A DNA stretch of 64,000 bases. Source: Ralstonia pickettii DTP0602. Lineage in GTDB: Bacteria > Pseudomonadota > Gammaproteobacteria > Burkholderiales > Burkholderiaceae. The notes below the pieces were generated by a model, which saw nothing but the letters and a program-made list of their open reading frames with translations, ran no database searches and was not told the DNA's origin. The DNA is taken from the NCBI GenBank assembly GCA_000471925.1, contig CP006668.1, forward strand, positions 1,302,001 through 1,366,000. The letters are read 5' to 3'. The position numbers were made by a program, and so were the translations under genes. Of this stretch, positions 36,040-44,740 are shown one piece after another (within the stretch, counting starts at the first letter, position 1; every line of letters begins with the position of its first letter).

Positions 36040-36992
36040 ACCGGGGAGCAAACGGGGCGCTGCCCCGAGGCCTGGCCATCGTCGACGCGCACCACCACCT
36101 GTGGCAACTCGGTCGCGGCCGCTATCCCTGGCTGCAGGATGAATACCGGCCGCAGGCCTTTTTTCTCGGCGATTACCAGGCCCTGCGCAGCGATTACCTG
36201 GAGGCCCAGTACGCGCATGACACCAGCGCCGTCACCGTGCTGGCCACCGTGCATGTAGAGGCCGAACGCGAGCGCAGCGAAGCCGTCGACGAGACCGCGT
36301 GGCTGCACCGCCAGGCCTGGCGCCCCGGCATGGCTGCAGCGGTGGTGGCCTACGCGCCGTTCGGGACTCCCGGGTGCGCCGAACTGCTGGCGCGCCAGGC
36401 TGGCTTCGCGCGGGTCAGGGGGACGCGATGCAAACCGCTGACCGCGGCGGCGCCGGGCGAGTCGGTGGCCGGCCGCCCGGGGTCGATGCAGGACCAGGAC
36501 TGGCTGGATGACCTGGCGCGGCTGGAACGCCATGGCCTGTCGTGGGACCTGCGGGTACCGTTCTGGCATTTGCGCGAGGCGGCCCAGGTGGCGGCGGCCT
36601 TGCCGGGGGTGCTCATTGCGCTCAATCACGCGGGCCTGCCGCTGGATCGCTCGGAGGAGGGCCTGGCTTGCTGGCGTGCCGGCATGGAGGCGCTGGCTGA
36701 TTGCGCCAATGTGTCGGTCAAGCTGTCGGAGTTCGGGCTGGCCGGCGGGCGCTGGGATGCGCAGGGCAACCGCCGCATCGTGCGCGAGGTGCTGGCGATA
36801 TTCGGGCATGAGCGGGCGATGTTCGGCAGCAACCTGCCGGTCTCGGGCCTGAGCGCGGACTTCGGTACGATCCTCGGCACGGTGTGCGAGGCGCTGCCGG
36901 ATCCTGTGTCCAGGCAGCGCGTGCTGGCCGGGAATGCGGCGAGGTTCTATCGCATTGCGCCGGCGCAAATGATGACGTTCCCGCAAGCGTGA
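36036..36992 (+). CDS. Amidohydrolase-family lactonase (COG3618/fuconolactonase-like)
   Basis: 318 residues from ATG 36036. The N-terminal metal motif is IVDAHHHLWQLGRGRYPWL, typical of the COG3618 group that includes L-fuconolactonase and 2-pyrone-4,6-dicarboxylate lactonase. Further marks are LNHAGLPLD, VSVKLSEFG, and a late FGSNLPVSGL where the catalytic Asp is often D/N. Here the position reads Asn, so the metal site may differ. It is translationally coupled to the MFS gene. The substrate is probably a sugar lactone, not proven. Confidence 0.86.
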   Translation: MNRGANGALPRGLAIVDAHHHLWQLGRGRYPWLQDEYRPQAFFLGDYQALRSDYLEAQYAHDTSAVTVLATVHVEAERERSEAVDETAWLHRQAWRPGMAAAVVAYAPFGTPGCAELLARQAGFARVRGTRCKPLTAAAPGESVAGRPGSMQDQDWLDDLARLERHGLSWDLRVPFWHLREAAQVAAALPGVLIALNHAGLPLDRSEEGLACWRAGMEALADCANVSVKLSEFGLAGGRWDAQGNRRIVREVLAIFGHERAMFGSNLPVSGLSADFGTILGTVCEALPDPVSRQRVLAGNAARFYRIAPAQMMTFPQA

Positions 36993-37005
36993 GAGGGGAG
37001 AAAGC
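36979..37005. repeat. Partial REP-like repeat
   Basis: CCCGCAAGCGTGAGAGGGGAG resembles half of the unit seen at 4819-4860 and 23922-23966, overlapping the end of the amidohydrolase gene. Confidence 0.45.
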
Positions 37006-37096
37006 CAGCGGCAACGGACACGCCCACTACGCTGCCAGCCGCCGCACGCATGCTATAAAGGCCGCTCTTCGCCGAGGCTCCTCCTGAGCGGCCACC

Positions 37097-38083
37097 ATGC
37101 CAGACCTCTCCGCCCCCCTCTCCAGCGCTGCCACGCTGCGCAAACGCCTGCATATGCGGCATCTGCGCCTGGCCCTGGCCCTGGCCGAGCACCGCTCGCT
37201 GCGGCGCGCCGCCGCACAGATGGCGCTGTCCCAGCCAGCCGTCACCAAGGCATTGCACGAGCTCGAGAGCGTGGTCGGCACGCTGCTGTTCACGCGCCAT
37301 GCGCGCGGCATCGAGCCGACGGTATTCGGCGAGGCGCTGATCCGCTACGCGCGCGTGGTGCTGGCCGACCTGGATGCCCTGCATGATGAATTTGCCGCCA
37401 TCGCCGCGGGTGAGGTGGGCAAGGTGCGGCTCGGCTCGATCCTGGCCCCGGTGCCTTCGGTGCTGTCCGGCGTCATCAACGCGCTCAAGGCGCGCTATCC
37501 GCATTTGCATATCGTGATGCAGGTCGACACCAGCGACGTGCTGGTACAGGCGCTGCGGCAGGATGCGCTGGACGTGGTGATCGGACGCATCCCCGAGGGT
37601 ACGATGGCCGACGATCTCGACTTCGAGCCTCTGTTCGAGGAGTCGCTGGCCATCGTGGCGCGTGCCGGCCATCCGCAGGCAGGCAAGCGCAGCGTCAAGC
37701 TGGCTTCCCTGGCTGGCTATCCCTGGATCATCCCGCCAGCGGCCGTGCCGATGTGGCAGATCATCGACCAGACCTTCCGCGACAACCGCGTGCCGCTGCC
37801 GGAAGACATCATCGAGACCTCGTCGATCATGGGCACGCTGCCGCTGCTGGCGGACAGTGACCGCATTGCCGTCGTGCCGGGTGCCATCGCGGACTACTTC
37901 GGCTCGCTGGGCGCGCTGGCAGTGCTGCCGGTGCCGATGCGCGGGCGGCTGGTGCCCTATGGGATCGTGGTGCGCCGGCGCCGTGCCGCCACGCCGGCCA
38001 TGCGCCTGCTGATCGACGCAGTGCGCGCGGCGGGGGCCGGCGATCCGCATGCCACTGAATTGGAGCCACTACCTGCCAGGTAA
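37097..38083 (+). CDS. LysR-family transcriptional regulator
   Basis: 328 residues. The HTH is MRHLRLALALAEHRSLRRAA followed by QMALSQPAVTKALHELE, close to the GbpR/PcaQ-type subgroup. The effector domain begins near KVRLGSILAPVPSVLSGV and runs to the C-terminus with ETSSIMGTLPLLADSDRIAV. It follows the amidohydrolase by about 105 bases on the same strand and probably controls the propeller-MFS-amidohydrolase unit. The dyad at 33532-33582 is a candidate target. Confidence 0.93.
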   Translation: MPDLSAPLSSAATLRKRLHMRHLRLALALAEHRSLRRAAAQMALSQPAVTKALHELESVVGTLLFTRHARGIEPTVFGEALIRYARVVLADLDALHDEFAAIAAGEVGKVRLGSILAPVPSVLSGVINALKARYPHLHIVMQVDTSDVLVQALRQDALDVVIGRIPEGTMADDLDFEPLFEESLAIVARAGHPQAGKRSVKLASLAGYPWIIPPAAVPMWQIIDQTFRDNRVPLPEDIIETSSIMGTLPLLADSDRIAVVPGAIADYFGSLGALAVLPVPMRGRLVPYGIVVRRRRAATPAMRLLIDAVRAAGAGDPHATELEPLPAR

Positions 38084-38110
38084 TGGTTATTCGCCGCGGT
38101 GCATGCTGTA

Positions 38111-39025
38111 ATGCATCCCATGGAGACGCTGACCCCCGCTTCCGAAGCCACCCTCGACTTCCCCGGCCTGCTGCGCTACTGGCGCGGCAAGCGCGGCTAC
38201 AGCCAGCTGGCGCTGTCCCTGGCCGCCGGGGTGTCGCAGCGCCACATCTCCTTCCTGGAATCCGGCCGCGCACGCCCCAGCCGCGAAATGGTGCTGGCAC
38301 TGGCCGACCGGCTTGGCGTGCCGCTGCGCCAGCGCAACCGGCTGCTGCTGGCCAGCGGCTTTGCCCCGGCCTATAGCGAACACGCGCTGGCCTCGCCGCC
38401 GCTGCAGATGGTGCAGCAGGCGATCACGCTGATCCTGTCCAAGCAGGAGCCTTACCCGGCCGTGGTGCTGGACCGGTTCTGGAACCTGGTGGACGCCAAC
38501 GGGGCCTACCGGCGCATGCTCGACACGCTGCTCGACGGCCGCGCGCCGGCGTCGCTGTCGGACGAGGAAAACGCCGGACGGCGGCGCATCAACCTGATGC
38601 TGACCGTGTTCGATCCCGAGGGCCTGTGGCCGATGATCGAGAATGCCCGCCAGGTCGGCCGCTACCTGGTGCGGCGCGTCTGGCAGGAGTTGCAGGTGCA
38701 GGCCCACGACCAGACCGCGCGCGAGATCTTCCGGCGCATCGCCGCCTGGCATCCCGACATGGTGGGGCCGGGCGGCGTGCTGCTGCCCGAGGACGACGGC
38801 GCCGAGGGCTCGCCGCCGCCGGTGCTGCCTGTGGTACTGCACGCAGGCGCGTTCCGCGCGTCGCTGTTCTCGACGCTGACCACGCTCGGCATTCCGCAGG
38901 ACATCACCCTGCAGGAGCTGCGCATCGAATGCTTCTTCCCGGCGGACGACGGCACGCGCGCCCTGTTTGAAACGCTGGGCGAGGCGGACTGTGCCGCCGT
39001 CAGAAGCGGTAGCGCAGGTAGATGA
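38111..39025 (+). CDS. Xre-family regulator with MmyB-like ligand-binding domain
   Basis: 304 residues from ATG 38111; GTG 38099 and ATG 38120 are alternatives. The HTH is LRYWRGKRGYSQLALSLAAG with VSQRHISFLESGRARPSREM. The rest is the MmyB-like domain: VVLDRFWNLVDANGAYRRML, INLMLTVFDPEGLWPMIENA and the C-terminal ELRIECFFPADDGTRALFE. Such proteins often repress a neighbouring dehydrogenase or reductase gene, but none is adjacent here. Its 3' end overlaps that of the convergent pagL-like gene by 26 bases. Confidence 0.9.
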   Translation: MHPMETLTPASEATLDFPGLLRYWRGKRGYSQLALSLAAGVSQRHISFLESGRARPSREMVLALADRLGVPLRQRNRLLLASGFAPAYSEHALASPPLQMVQQAITLILSKQEPYPAVVLDRFWNLVDANGAYRRMLDTLLDGRAPASLSDEENAGRRRINLMLTVFDPEGLWPMIENARQVGRYLVRRVWQELQVQAHDQTAREIFRRIAAWHPDMVGPGGVLLPEDDGAEGSPPPVLPVVLHAGAFRASLFSTLTTLGIPQDITLQELRIECFFPADDGTRALFETLGEADCAAVRSGSAGR

Positions 39026-39692
39026 CGTGGAAGGTGGTGCCGGGATTGGGGTCCTTGATGCCGGCGTTGGACAGGTGCTGGTAGCGGTAGCCCGCGGTAA
39101 AGCGGCGGTCCTTGCCGACCGTCACGCCGATGCCGGCATATTCCGAGAACTGGAAGGCGGTGGAGATGACGTGGTCATCCGAGGTACGCGTGCCGGTCAG
39201 CAGGCGCGGCCCGACCGACAGTTCCAGGAACGGCACCCAGTTGTGGCGCCACCACGCGATGCGCACCACCGGCGAGGCGCCGAACTCCCACAGGTCGTTC
39301 GGGTTGTGATCGCTGTTGCTGAACCAGCGCGCGACATTGACTTCCCATTGCAGGTCAACCTGCCAGCCCTGCGGATTGCCCCAGGCCCAGCCTGAATCCC
39401 ACAGCAGGGCGACCTCGGCCTTCTGTACATCATGGTCATTGTCGAAGCCGTAGTTCAGCTGCACGGCCGGCGCGGCGCGGGCCGCGGAGCCCAGGCACAA
39501 GGGCAGCGCTACCAGCGCCGCGAGGGCCGCGTGGCGCGCCCGGCGTCGCGGCAGCCATCGCGGCTGCGCTCGCGGGGATGGCGTGGGGTCAAAGGAGGAA
39601 CAACTCGCATGGCGGTCTGGCCTGGCTTCTTGATCTTGTCGGAGCATGGGAAGCACGGAGAAACGATGCTGCGTGGTTGTCAGGCGTGGCAT
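39000..39692 (-). CDS. PagL-like lipid A 3-O-deacylase (acyloxyacyl hydrolase family)
   Basis: Outer-membrane beta-barrel of the PagL family. After a hydrophobic signal (HAALAALVALPLCLGSAARA) the mature part has alternating barrel strands, with the catalytic His-Ser pair in GYRYQHLSNAGIKDPNPG and a C-terminal aromatic YLRYRF suitable for BAM-dependent insertion. PagL removes the 3-O acyl chain of lipid A. The start is uncertain: ATG 39692 is used, and ATG 39647 is a shorter choice; the N-terminal segment before the signal is long and Arg-rich in both. The 3' end overlaps the convergent Xre gene. Confidence 0.85.
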   Translation of the reverse strand: MPRLTTTQHRFSVLPMLRQDQEARPDRHASCSSFDPTPSPRAQPRWLPRRRARHAALAALVALPLCLGSAARAAPAVQLNYGFDNDHDVQKAEVALLWDSGWAWGNPQGWQVDLQWEVNVARWFSNSDHNPNDLWEFGASPVVRIAWWRHNWVPFLELSVGPRLLTGTRTSDDHVISTAFQFSEYAGIGVTVGKDRRFTAGYRYQHLSNAGIKDPNPGTTFHVIYLRYRF

Positions 39693-39867
39693 GGCCCGGC
39701 AGCCGCGACGGCGCCGCTTGCGTAGGCTCAGCCTCCTTAACCTATTTGTAGTACACGGCGACGCGCGTTGCAGCGCCGAGGGGGGCGCTGCGGAGAGCAA
39801 ATAGAAAAATTCAATCGTGCTAACATTCGCGGGCCGGTGCTGGCCGCAGGGCCGCACCGGTACGTTA

Positions 39868-40018
39868 CGTCTTCAGGGCGGGGTGAAAGTCCCCACCGGC
39901 GGTATGCCGCGGTGCGCAATGCGTGCCCGGCGAGCCCGCGAGCGCTCGCATTCCCGTGCGAGGTCAGCAGACCTGGTGAGAGGCCAGGGCCGACGGTCAT
40001 AGTCCGGATGAAAGAAGA
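39868..40018 (+). promoter_or_regulatory. FMN riboswitch (RFN element)
   Basis: Contains the conserved blocks of the FMN aptamer in order: TCTTCAGGGCGGGGTGAAAG, CCCCACCGGCGGTA, the GAGCCCGCGAGCG loop, GGTCAGCAGACCTGGTGAGA and CCGACGGTCATAGTCCGGAT. It lies 170 bases before ribB and should lower ribB expression when FMN is plentiful. The 40019-40190 stretch is GC-rich with small hairpins and may be the expression platform. Confidence 0.95.
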
Positions 40019-40190
40019 TGGGCGGAGCTTGCCCGCGTGGCCTGGCGCATTTGCCCTGGCCCGCGGCCTTGCCGTTGCCTTGCGCCGCGCGCGCAGGGCG
40101 GGGCTGTCTGTGCACGTGCCGTGCGCAGCGTGGCAACTCTGTCGACCCTTCCCCTGGAACGCCCAAATGATCTGAACAAGGAGCGTTTCA

Positions 40191-40874
40191 ATGCCTGGCC
40201 ATTCCACCGAAGTTGTCGATCCCGATGTGTCCGCGGCCTTTGCCGTCGATACCGATACGCGTGCGCTTGCCGAGCGCATCGCGCAGGCGCTCGACGCCAT
40301 GCGCGAAGGCCGTCCCGTCGTGCTGCTCGACGATGACGACCGCGAAAATGAGGCTGACCTGATCCTCGCCGCCGAGCGCCTCACCACCGCCAACATGGCG
40401 ATGATGATCCGCGAATGCAGCGGCATCGTCTGCCTGTGCCTGACCACGGGCAAGGTGCGCCAGCTGGGCCTGCGGCCCATGGTCGAGCACAACCGCAGCC
40501 AGTACGGCACGGCCTTCACGGTCTCGATCGAGGCGCGCGAGGGGGTCAGCACCGGCGTCAGCGCCGCCGACCGCATCACCACCATTCGCGCCGCCATTGC
40601 CGCAGACGCGGGCACCGATGCAGTCGTCAGCCCCGGCCACGTGTTCCCGCTGGTGGCGCGCGACGGCGGCGTGCTGGAGCGCCGCGGCCATACCGAGGGC
40701 TCGGTCGACCTGGCGCGCATGGCGGGCCTGTCGCCGGCCGCGGTGCTGTGCGAGCTGATGAACCCGGACGGCACCATGGCGCGCCGGCCCGAGGCGCTGG
40801 CCTTCGCCGAGATGTACCGGCTGCCGGTGCTGACCATCGAGGACCTGGTGGCCTGGCGGGAATTGCACGGCTGA
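40191..40874 (+). CDS. ribB: 3,4-dihydroxy-2-butanone-4-phosphate synthase
   Basis: 227 residues, monofunctional (no GTP cyclohydrolase II domain). It converts ribulose 5-phosphate to the four-carbon riboflavin precursor and formate. The catalytic and metal-binding segments are [58 protein letters not shown] and [10 protein letters not shown]. The start ATG 40191 has AAGGAG upstream. The FMN riboswitch in its leader gives feedback by the pathway end product. It is a single gene. Confidence 0.96.
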   Translation: MPGHSTEVVDPDVSAAFAVDTDTRALAERIAQALDAMREGRPVVLLDDDDRENEADLILAAERLTTANMAMMIRECSGIVCLCLTTGKVRQLGLRPMVEHNRSQYGTAFTVSIEAREGVSTGVSAADRITTIRAAIAADAGTDAVVSPGHVFPLVARDGGVLERRGHTEGSVDLARMAGLSPAAVLCELMNPDGTMARRPEALAFAEMYRLPVLTIEDLVAWRELHG

Positions 40875-40987
40875 CGGCGGTGTGCCTGCCGCACGTTCCG
40901 GTCTGAAAACGTATCGGGATGTGTCGGAATGCGGCACCCGTGTGCGACAATGCGGATCGCTTTTCCCGTCAATACGAGGGCAATTCC

Positions 40988-41551
40988 ATGACGTTCCGCA
41001 TTTTTGGGTACGCAGCCGCGCTCGCTGGCTGCGTGCTCGGGCTGGCTGCACCGCTGGCGCATGCCGAAGGCAGCGCCGCGCCGGCCTCCCGCCCGGCCGC
41101 CGCCGCCGGGCTGTACGAGTGCCAGGTGCCTGGCGCCGGCACCGTGTTCCGCTCCACTCCCAGGGAAGGCTGCCGCTTGGTGGTGGCGCCCGATCCGGGC
41201 GCGCCTGACCCGCAGCGCTGGATTCCGCTGATGGGCGCCAACGGGGTGATCTCCTATTTCGACCAGTCCGCCGTGCGCCGCCAGGGCACGGAGGTAGGCG
41301 TGGTGGTGATGCGCAATTCCCCGTCGGGCGTGATCCGCACCGCCAGCGGCGAGCCGATCCGCTCGTCGCTCAAGCGCATGGTGCTGAACTGCGCCAACTC
41401 GATGTTCGCGGTGGTCGAGCAGACGCTGTACAGCAAGCGCTTTGCCCGAGGCGAATCGCTCTATACGATCCGCGCGCCGCAGTACGGTACCTTCCAGCCG
41501 GCCGGGCCGGGCACGATCGCCGGCGAGCTGCTGCGGCGGCTGTGCCGCTGA
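40988..41551 (+). CDS. Exported hypothetical protein
   Basis: 187 residues from ATG 40988. The signal peptide is about MTFRIFGYAAALAGCVLGLA ending near AHAEG. The mature part reads YECQVPGAGTVFRSTPREGC and continues to RMVLNCANSMFAVVEQTLYS; two cysteines may form a disulphide. A conserved surface-adhesin-like pattern is known in related bacteria but I do not recognise a named family. Periplasmic location is predicted. It sits 113 bases after ribB on the same strand. Confidence 0.75.
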   Translation: MTFRIFGYAAALAGCVLGLAAPLAHAEGSAAPASRPAAAAGLYECQVPGAGTVFRSTPREGCRLVVAPDPGAPDPQRWIPLMGANGVISYFDQSAVRRQGTEVGVVVMRNSPSGVIRTASGEPIRSSLKRMVLNCANSMFAVVEQTLYSKRFARGESLYTIRAPQYGTFQPAGPGTIAGELLRRLCR

Positions 41552-41710
41552 GCCGGGCGGCGATTCACGGCGCACAAGTACATCGTCTCAGGGTTTGTCC
41601 CCGTCAACCGCGTACAAACCATCCTCGTTGATGCTGATGACAGGGCGCAGAACAATGCGCCCCGGTCATTGCAGGCATTCCCACATGCAGGGGCTCACGA
41701 GGAGACCGAA

Positions 41711-41929
41711 ATGAAGAAGTGGATCGTCATGCTGTCGATGGCAATGTTTGGCGCGGGCGCGATGGCGCAGACGCCGGCAACCCCGGCCACGCCGGCAGCT
41801 CCGGCGGCGACCAAGGCTGCGCCGGCCAAGGCCGACAGCGGCAAGGCCAAGGCCAAGAAGACCAGCGCCAAGAAAAAGAAGAGCCACGCAACCGGCACCA
41901 AGGACCCGATGGCGAAGAAAGGCGCCTGA
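41711..41929 (+). CDS. Small exported Ala/Lys-rich protein
   Basis: 72 residues from ATG 41711 with GAGGAGACC upstream. The signal peptide MKKWIVMLSMAMFGAGAMAQ is followed by TP/A repeats (TPATPATPAAPAATK) and a very basic tail (KAKAKKTSAKKKKSH). Similar short exported basic proteins occur in Burkholderiaceae without known role. DNA or polyanion binding in the periplasm is possible from charge alone. Confidence 0.75.
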   Translation: MKKWIVMLSMAMFGAGAMAQTPATPATPAAPAATKAAPAKADSGKAKAKKTSAKKKKSHATGTKDPMAKKGA

Positions 41930-42271
41930 GCGCCGCTGCCAAACTGGCGGGCGGACGCACGGCTCCCCGGCAAGCGGGGACGCAAGCGGCGCCCTTACCG
42001 CCATGCCGCCACGCATCGATGGCGGGCCGGGCCGGCCGCCACCGCTGCGCGAGATGACAGCCTTGTGGCACGCAATGCGTGCCGTCCGGGGGGAGGGCGT
42101 GTCAGGCGGATCAGAACGGAGGCTTCGGCCTCCTTTTTTTCGTCTGCCGCACGCGGTGGCCCCGCCGCGCCGGCTTTGCGCATGCACCGGCCCACGCTAT
42201 GCTTGCGGGCATCGTGCCAGGCATGGCGTGTGGCCGTCGCGCTGGCAAGGCGAACTCGGACGGGAGCGTTT
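41930..42271. other. Intergenic region with terminator
   Basis: Holds the hairpin terminator at 42117-42140 and otherwise no gene I can support. A long upstream extension of the MscS frame runs through part of it but is unlikely to be translated. Confidence 0.5.
42117..42140 (+). terminator. Rho-independent terminator
   Basis: GGAGGC-TTCG-GCCTCC followed by seven T residues: a tetraloop hairpin with T-tail, about 190 bases after the Ala/Lys-rich gene and before the MscS gene. Confidence 0.85.
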
Positions 42272-44029
42272 ATGGCAGCGCTTGCAGCATGGCGGCGGTG
42301 GCAGCGGACGGCGGCAGCATGGGTGGCCGGACTGGCCTGGCTGGTTTGCATGGGCTGGACGCATGCCGGCCTGGCGGCGGCGCCAGCCCCATTGCCAGCC
42401 TCAGTGTCCGCCCCAGCGCCGGCGGCGATTGTCGTACACACCGGCGACGCGGCCGAGCTGCGGCTGATGGACCGGCCGGTCGCCACACTGCGCGCCAGCA
42501 TTGCAGGCGCCGGCCCGGCTGCGCGCGTGGCGCGGGCGCAGCAGGCGTTTGACGAACTCTCCGAAGCCGAACTCGCGCTGCCGTCTGGCCAGGTCAGCGG
42601 CACCTTAGGCGAGGCCCCGATGATCGCGTTCCGGCAGGGCGACTGGCTGCTGTTCGTGCTCACCGCGCAGGACCTGTCCCCGGAAGACAACCTCACGCTG
42701 GAAGCCGCTGCCACGCGCGCCGCGGCCGGGCTGCAACAGGCCGTCGAGGCGCGGCGCGCGCACCTGCACTGGCCCAACCTCTTGCGCGGCGCTGCGCTGA
42801 GCGCGCTGGGGCTGGCGGTGCTCGTCGCACTCGCGTGGGGGGTGGGGCGTGCGGGCATCGCGCTGCGTACCCGGGTGCAGGTGGCCCTGCAGCGGCACCT
42901 GGAACAGCGCACCGGCGCGGAGTTCGACTGGACCGGCGCGCTCTACCATTTGATCGGCCGCATCGTGCAGATCCTGACCATCGGCCTGGTGCTGGTGCTC
43001 GCCTTTGCCTGGCTGGACTTTGCGCTGGAGCAGTTTCCGCTGACGCAGCCGATGGGCGACCGCATGGGCGCGTTTATCGCCGGGCTGCTGTCGCGCATCG
43101 CCCTGTCGATGGTGGCGGCAGTGCCGGGCCTGGTCACGGTGGCGGTGATCCTGCTGATCACGCGCGCGGTGCAGCGGCTGGTGTCGAATATCTTCAAGGC
43201 CGTGCAGAAGGGCCAGATCACCGTGCCCGGCATGCACCCCGAAACCGCAGGTGCGACGCGACGGGTGGCGGCCGTGCTGATCTGGGCGCTGGGCTTTACC
43301 TTTGCCTACCCATATATCCCCGGCTCGGAGAGCGATGTGTTCAAGGGGCTGTCGGTGCTGCTCGGCTTTATGGTGACGCTGGGATCGGCCAATGTGGTCA
43401 ACCAGCTGATGAGCGGCATGGTGGTGGTTTACTCGCGCGCGCTGCGGCGCGGCGACATGGTGAGCATCGGCGAGACCGTCGGCACCGTGGCTTCGCTCGA
43501 CGCGTTGTCAGTGAAAGTCATCAACCTGCGCAATGAAGAAGTGACCCTGCCCAATGCGGTGGTGGTCGGCAGCGCCATTCACAACTACACGCGCCACGGC
43601 AGCGTGCGCGATCCGCAAGCGCACGAGGGCTGGCAGGCGGCGATGATCTCGACCTCGGTCACCATCGGCTACGACACGCCGTGGCGGCAGGTCCATGCCA
43701 TGCTGCTCGCGGCCGCCGCCGAGGCCACGCACTTGGCGCCGTCGCCCACGCCGTATGTACTGCAGCGCGGGCTGTCGGATTTCTACGTCGAGTACGAACT
43801 GTTCGCCGCGCTGGACCAGCCGCGCAACCGCTTCTTCGCGCTGTCGGCGCTGCATGCGGCGATCCAGGACCAGTTCAATGCGCACGGCGTGCAGATCATG
43901 TCGCCGCATTTCATGGCACAGCCGGAAAAGACGGTCTATGTGCCGGAGGCCAAGTGGTACGAGCGGCCGGGCGCGCCGGACATCGATCCGGCGGCGCATC
44001 CGCACCGGTCACCGTCGCAGACAACATGA
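42272..44029 (+). CDS. Large MscS-family mechanosensitive channel
   Basis: 585 residues from ATG 42272 (MAALAAWRRW, GGGAG upstream). Domains in order: signal-like hydrophobic segment, a periplasmic-type region with ELRLMDRPVATLRASIAGAG and LVFVLTAQDLS-like steps (seen as WLLFVLTAQDLSPEDN), several membrane helices, the MscS pore helix region GLSVLLGFMVTLGSANVVNQ, then the beta domain MVVVYSRALRRGDMVSIGET and NEEVTLPNAVVVGSAIHNYT. It should open on membrane tension during hypo-osmotic shock. It is longer than MscS proper (286 residues) because of the N-terminal extension. Confidence 0.9.
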   Translation: MAALAAWRRWQRTAAAWVAGLAWLVCMGWTHAGLAAAPAPLPASVSAPAPAAIVVHTGDAAELRLMDRPVATLRASIAGAGPAARVARAQQAFDELSEAELALPSGQVSGTLGEAPMIAFRQGDWLLFVLTAQDLSPEDNLTLEAAATRAAAGLQQAVEARRAHLHWPNLLRGAALSALGLAVLVALAWGVGRAGIALRTRVQVALQRHLEQRTGAEFDWTGALYHLIGRIVQILTIGLVLVLAFAWLDFALEQFPLTQPMGDRMGAFIAGLLSRIALSMVAAVPGLVTVAVILLITRAVQRLVSNIFKAVQKGQITVPGMHPETAGATRRVAAVLIWALGFTFAYPYIPGSESDVFKGLSVLLGFMVTLGSANVVNQLMSGMVVVYSRALRRGDMVSIGETVGTVASLDALSVKVINLRNEEVTLPNAVVVGSAIHNYTRHGSVRDPQAHEGWQAAMISTSVTIGYDTPWRQVHAMLLAAAAEATHLAPSPTPYVLQRGLSDFYVEYELFAALDQPRNRFFALSALHAAIQDQFNAHGVQIMSPHFMAQPEKTVYVPEAKWYERPGAPDIDPAAHPHRSPSQTT

Positions 44030-44062
44030 CACGTGCGCCGCGACGTGCCGGATCAGCGCGGC

Positions 44063-44485
44063 TTAGTCACCGACGTGCCGTGACTTCCATTGCCCGCTGG
44101 GCTGCTTGCAGAACCAGCCGTTCCAGTGTTCCTCGGCGCTGCCGCGCTTGAGGTCGGACTTCACGCGCCGGCACGGCTGGCCCTTGTCGGTCTTGCTTTC
44201 GATGGGTGTGATGGTGCCGTCGATCTGCTGGCGCCGTCCCGCGGCCGGGTAGGTCCATTCGACGGCCTGGCCGTCGGCGGTATCGTTCAGCGCCTTGCGC
44301 ACCGACTTGGCAAACGACGTGCCTTCCTTTTCGTTCATCGTGCCGATGATGGTGCCGCTCAGGTAGTTGTCGAAGTACGCCTGCGCGGGCGCGGTCATGG
44401 CGAGCAGCAGGGTGGCACCCAGCGCGCCGGCGATGGCGGCACGCTGGGCTGGGCGTGCGGTATGTTGTGTGGGCCGAGGCAGCAT
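44063..44485 (-). CDS. Exported 17 kDa-antigen-like (RT0821/Lpp0805-type) surface protein
   Basis: 140 residues from ATG 44485 with AAAGGA upstream. The signal peptide ends near APAQAYFD. The mature part has TADGQAVEWTYPAAGRRQQI, then DGTITPIESKTDKGQPCRR and WNGWFCKQPSGQWK, the pattern of the C-terminal domain of rickettsial-type surface antigens; two cysteines could bond. It is convergent with the MscS gene. Function is unknown. Confidence 0.72.
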   Translation of the reverse strand: MLPRPTQHTARPAQRAAIAGALGATLLLAMTAPAQAYFDNYLSGTIIGTMNEKEGTSFAKSVRKALNDTADGQAVEWTYPAAGRRQQIDGTITPIESKTDKGQPCRRVKSDLKRGSAEEHWNGWFCKQPSGQWKSRHVGD

Positions 44486-44740
44486 GACGATTCCTTTATG
44501 GCTTCGTGGTGGCGTTTGGGTGGCATTGTAAGCGAATGCCGGGCTGCCGACGACGGCAACCACGGCAGGCTACGCTGCCGCAGCGAGCGCGCATGCCGCG
44601 CCGCGTGGTTGACACATGCAAGGCCCTGACCTAGCGTTGATTGTTGCCCCGACGCTTGCCGTCCCTCACGCGCCGCAACTGCTGCCGCTGCGCCCCTTTC
44701 TATATAGCCATGGCAAGCCATCCCTGCGAGAGGAGATCCC

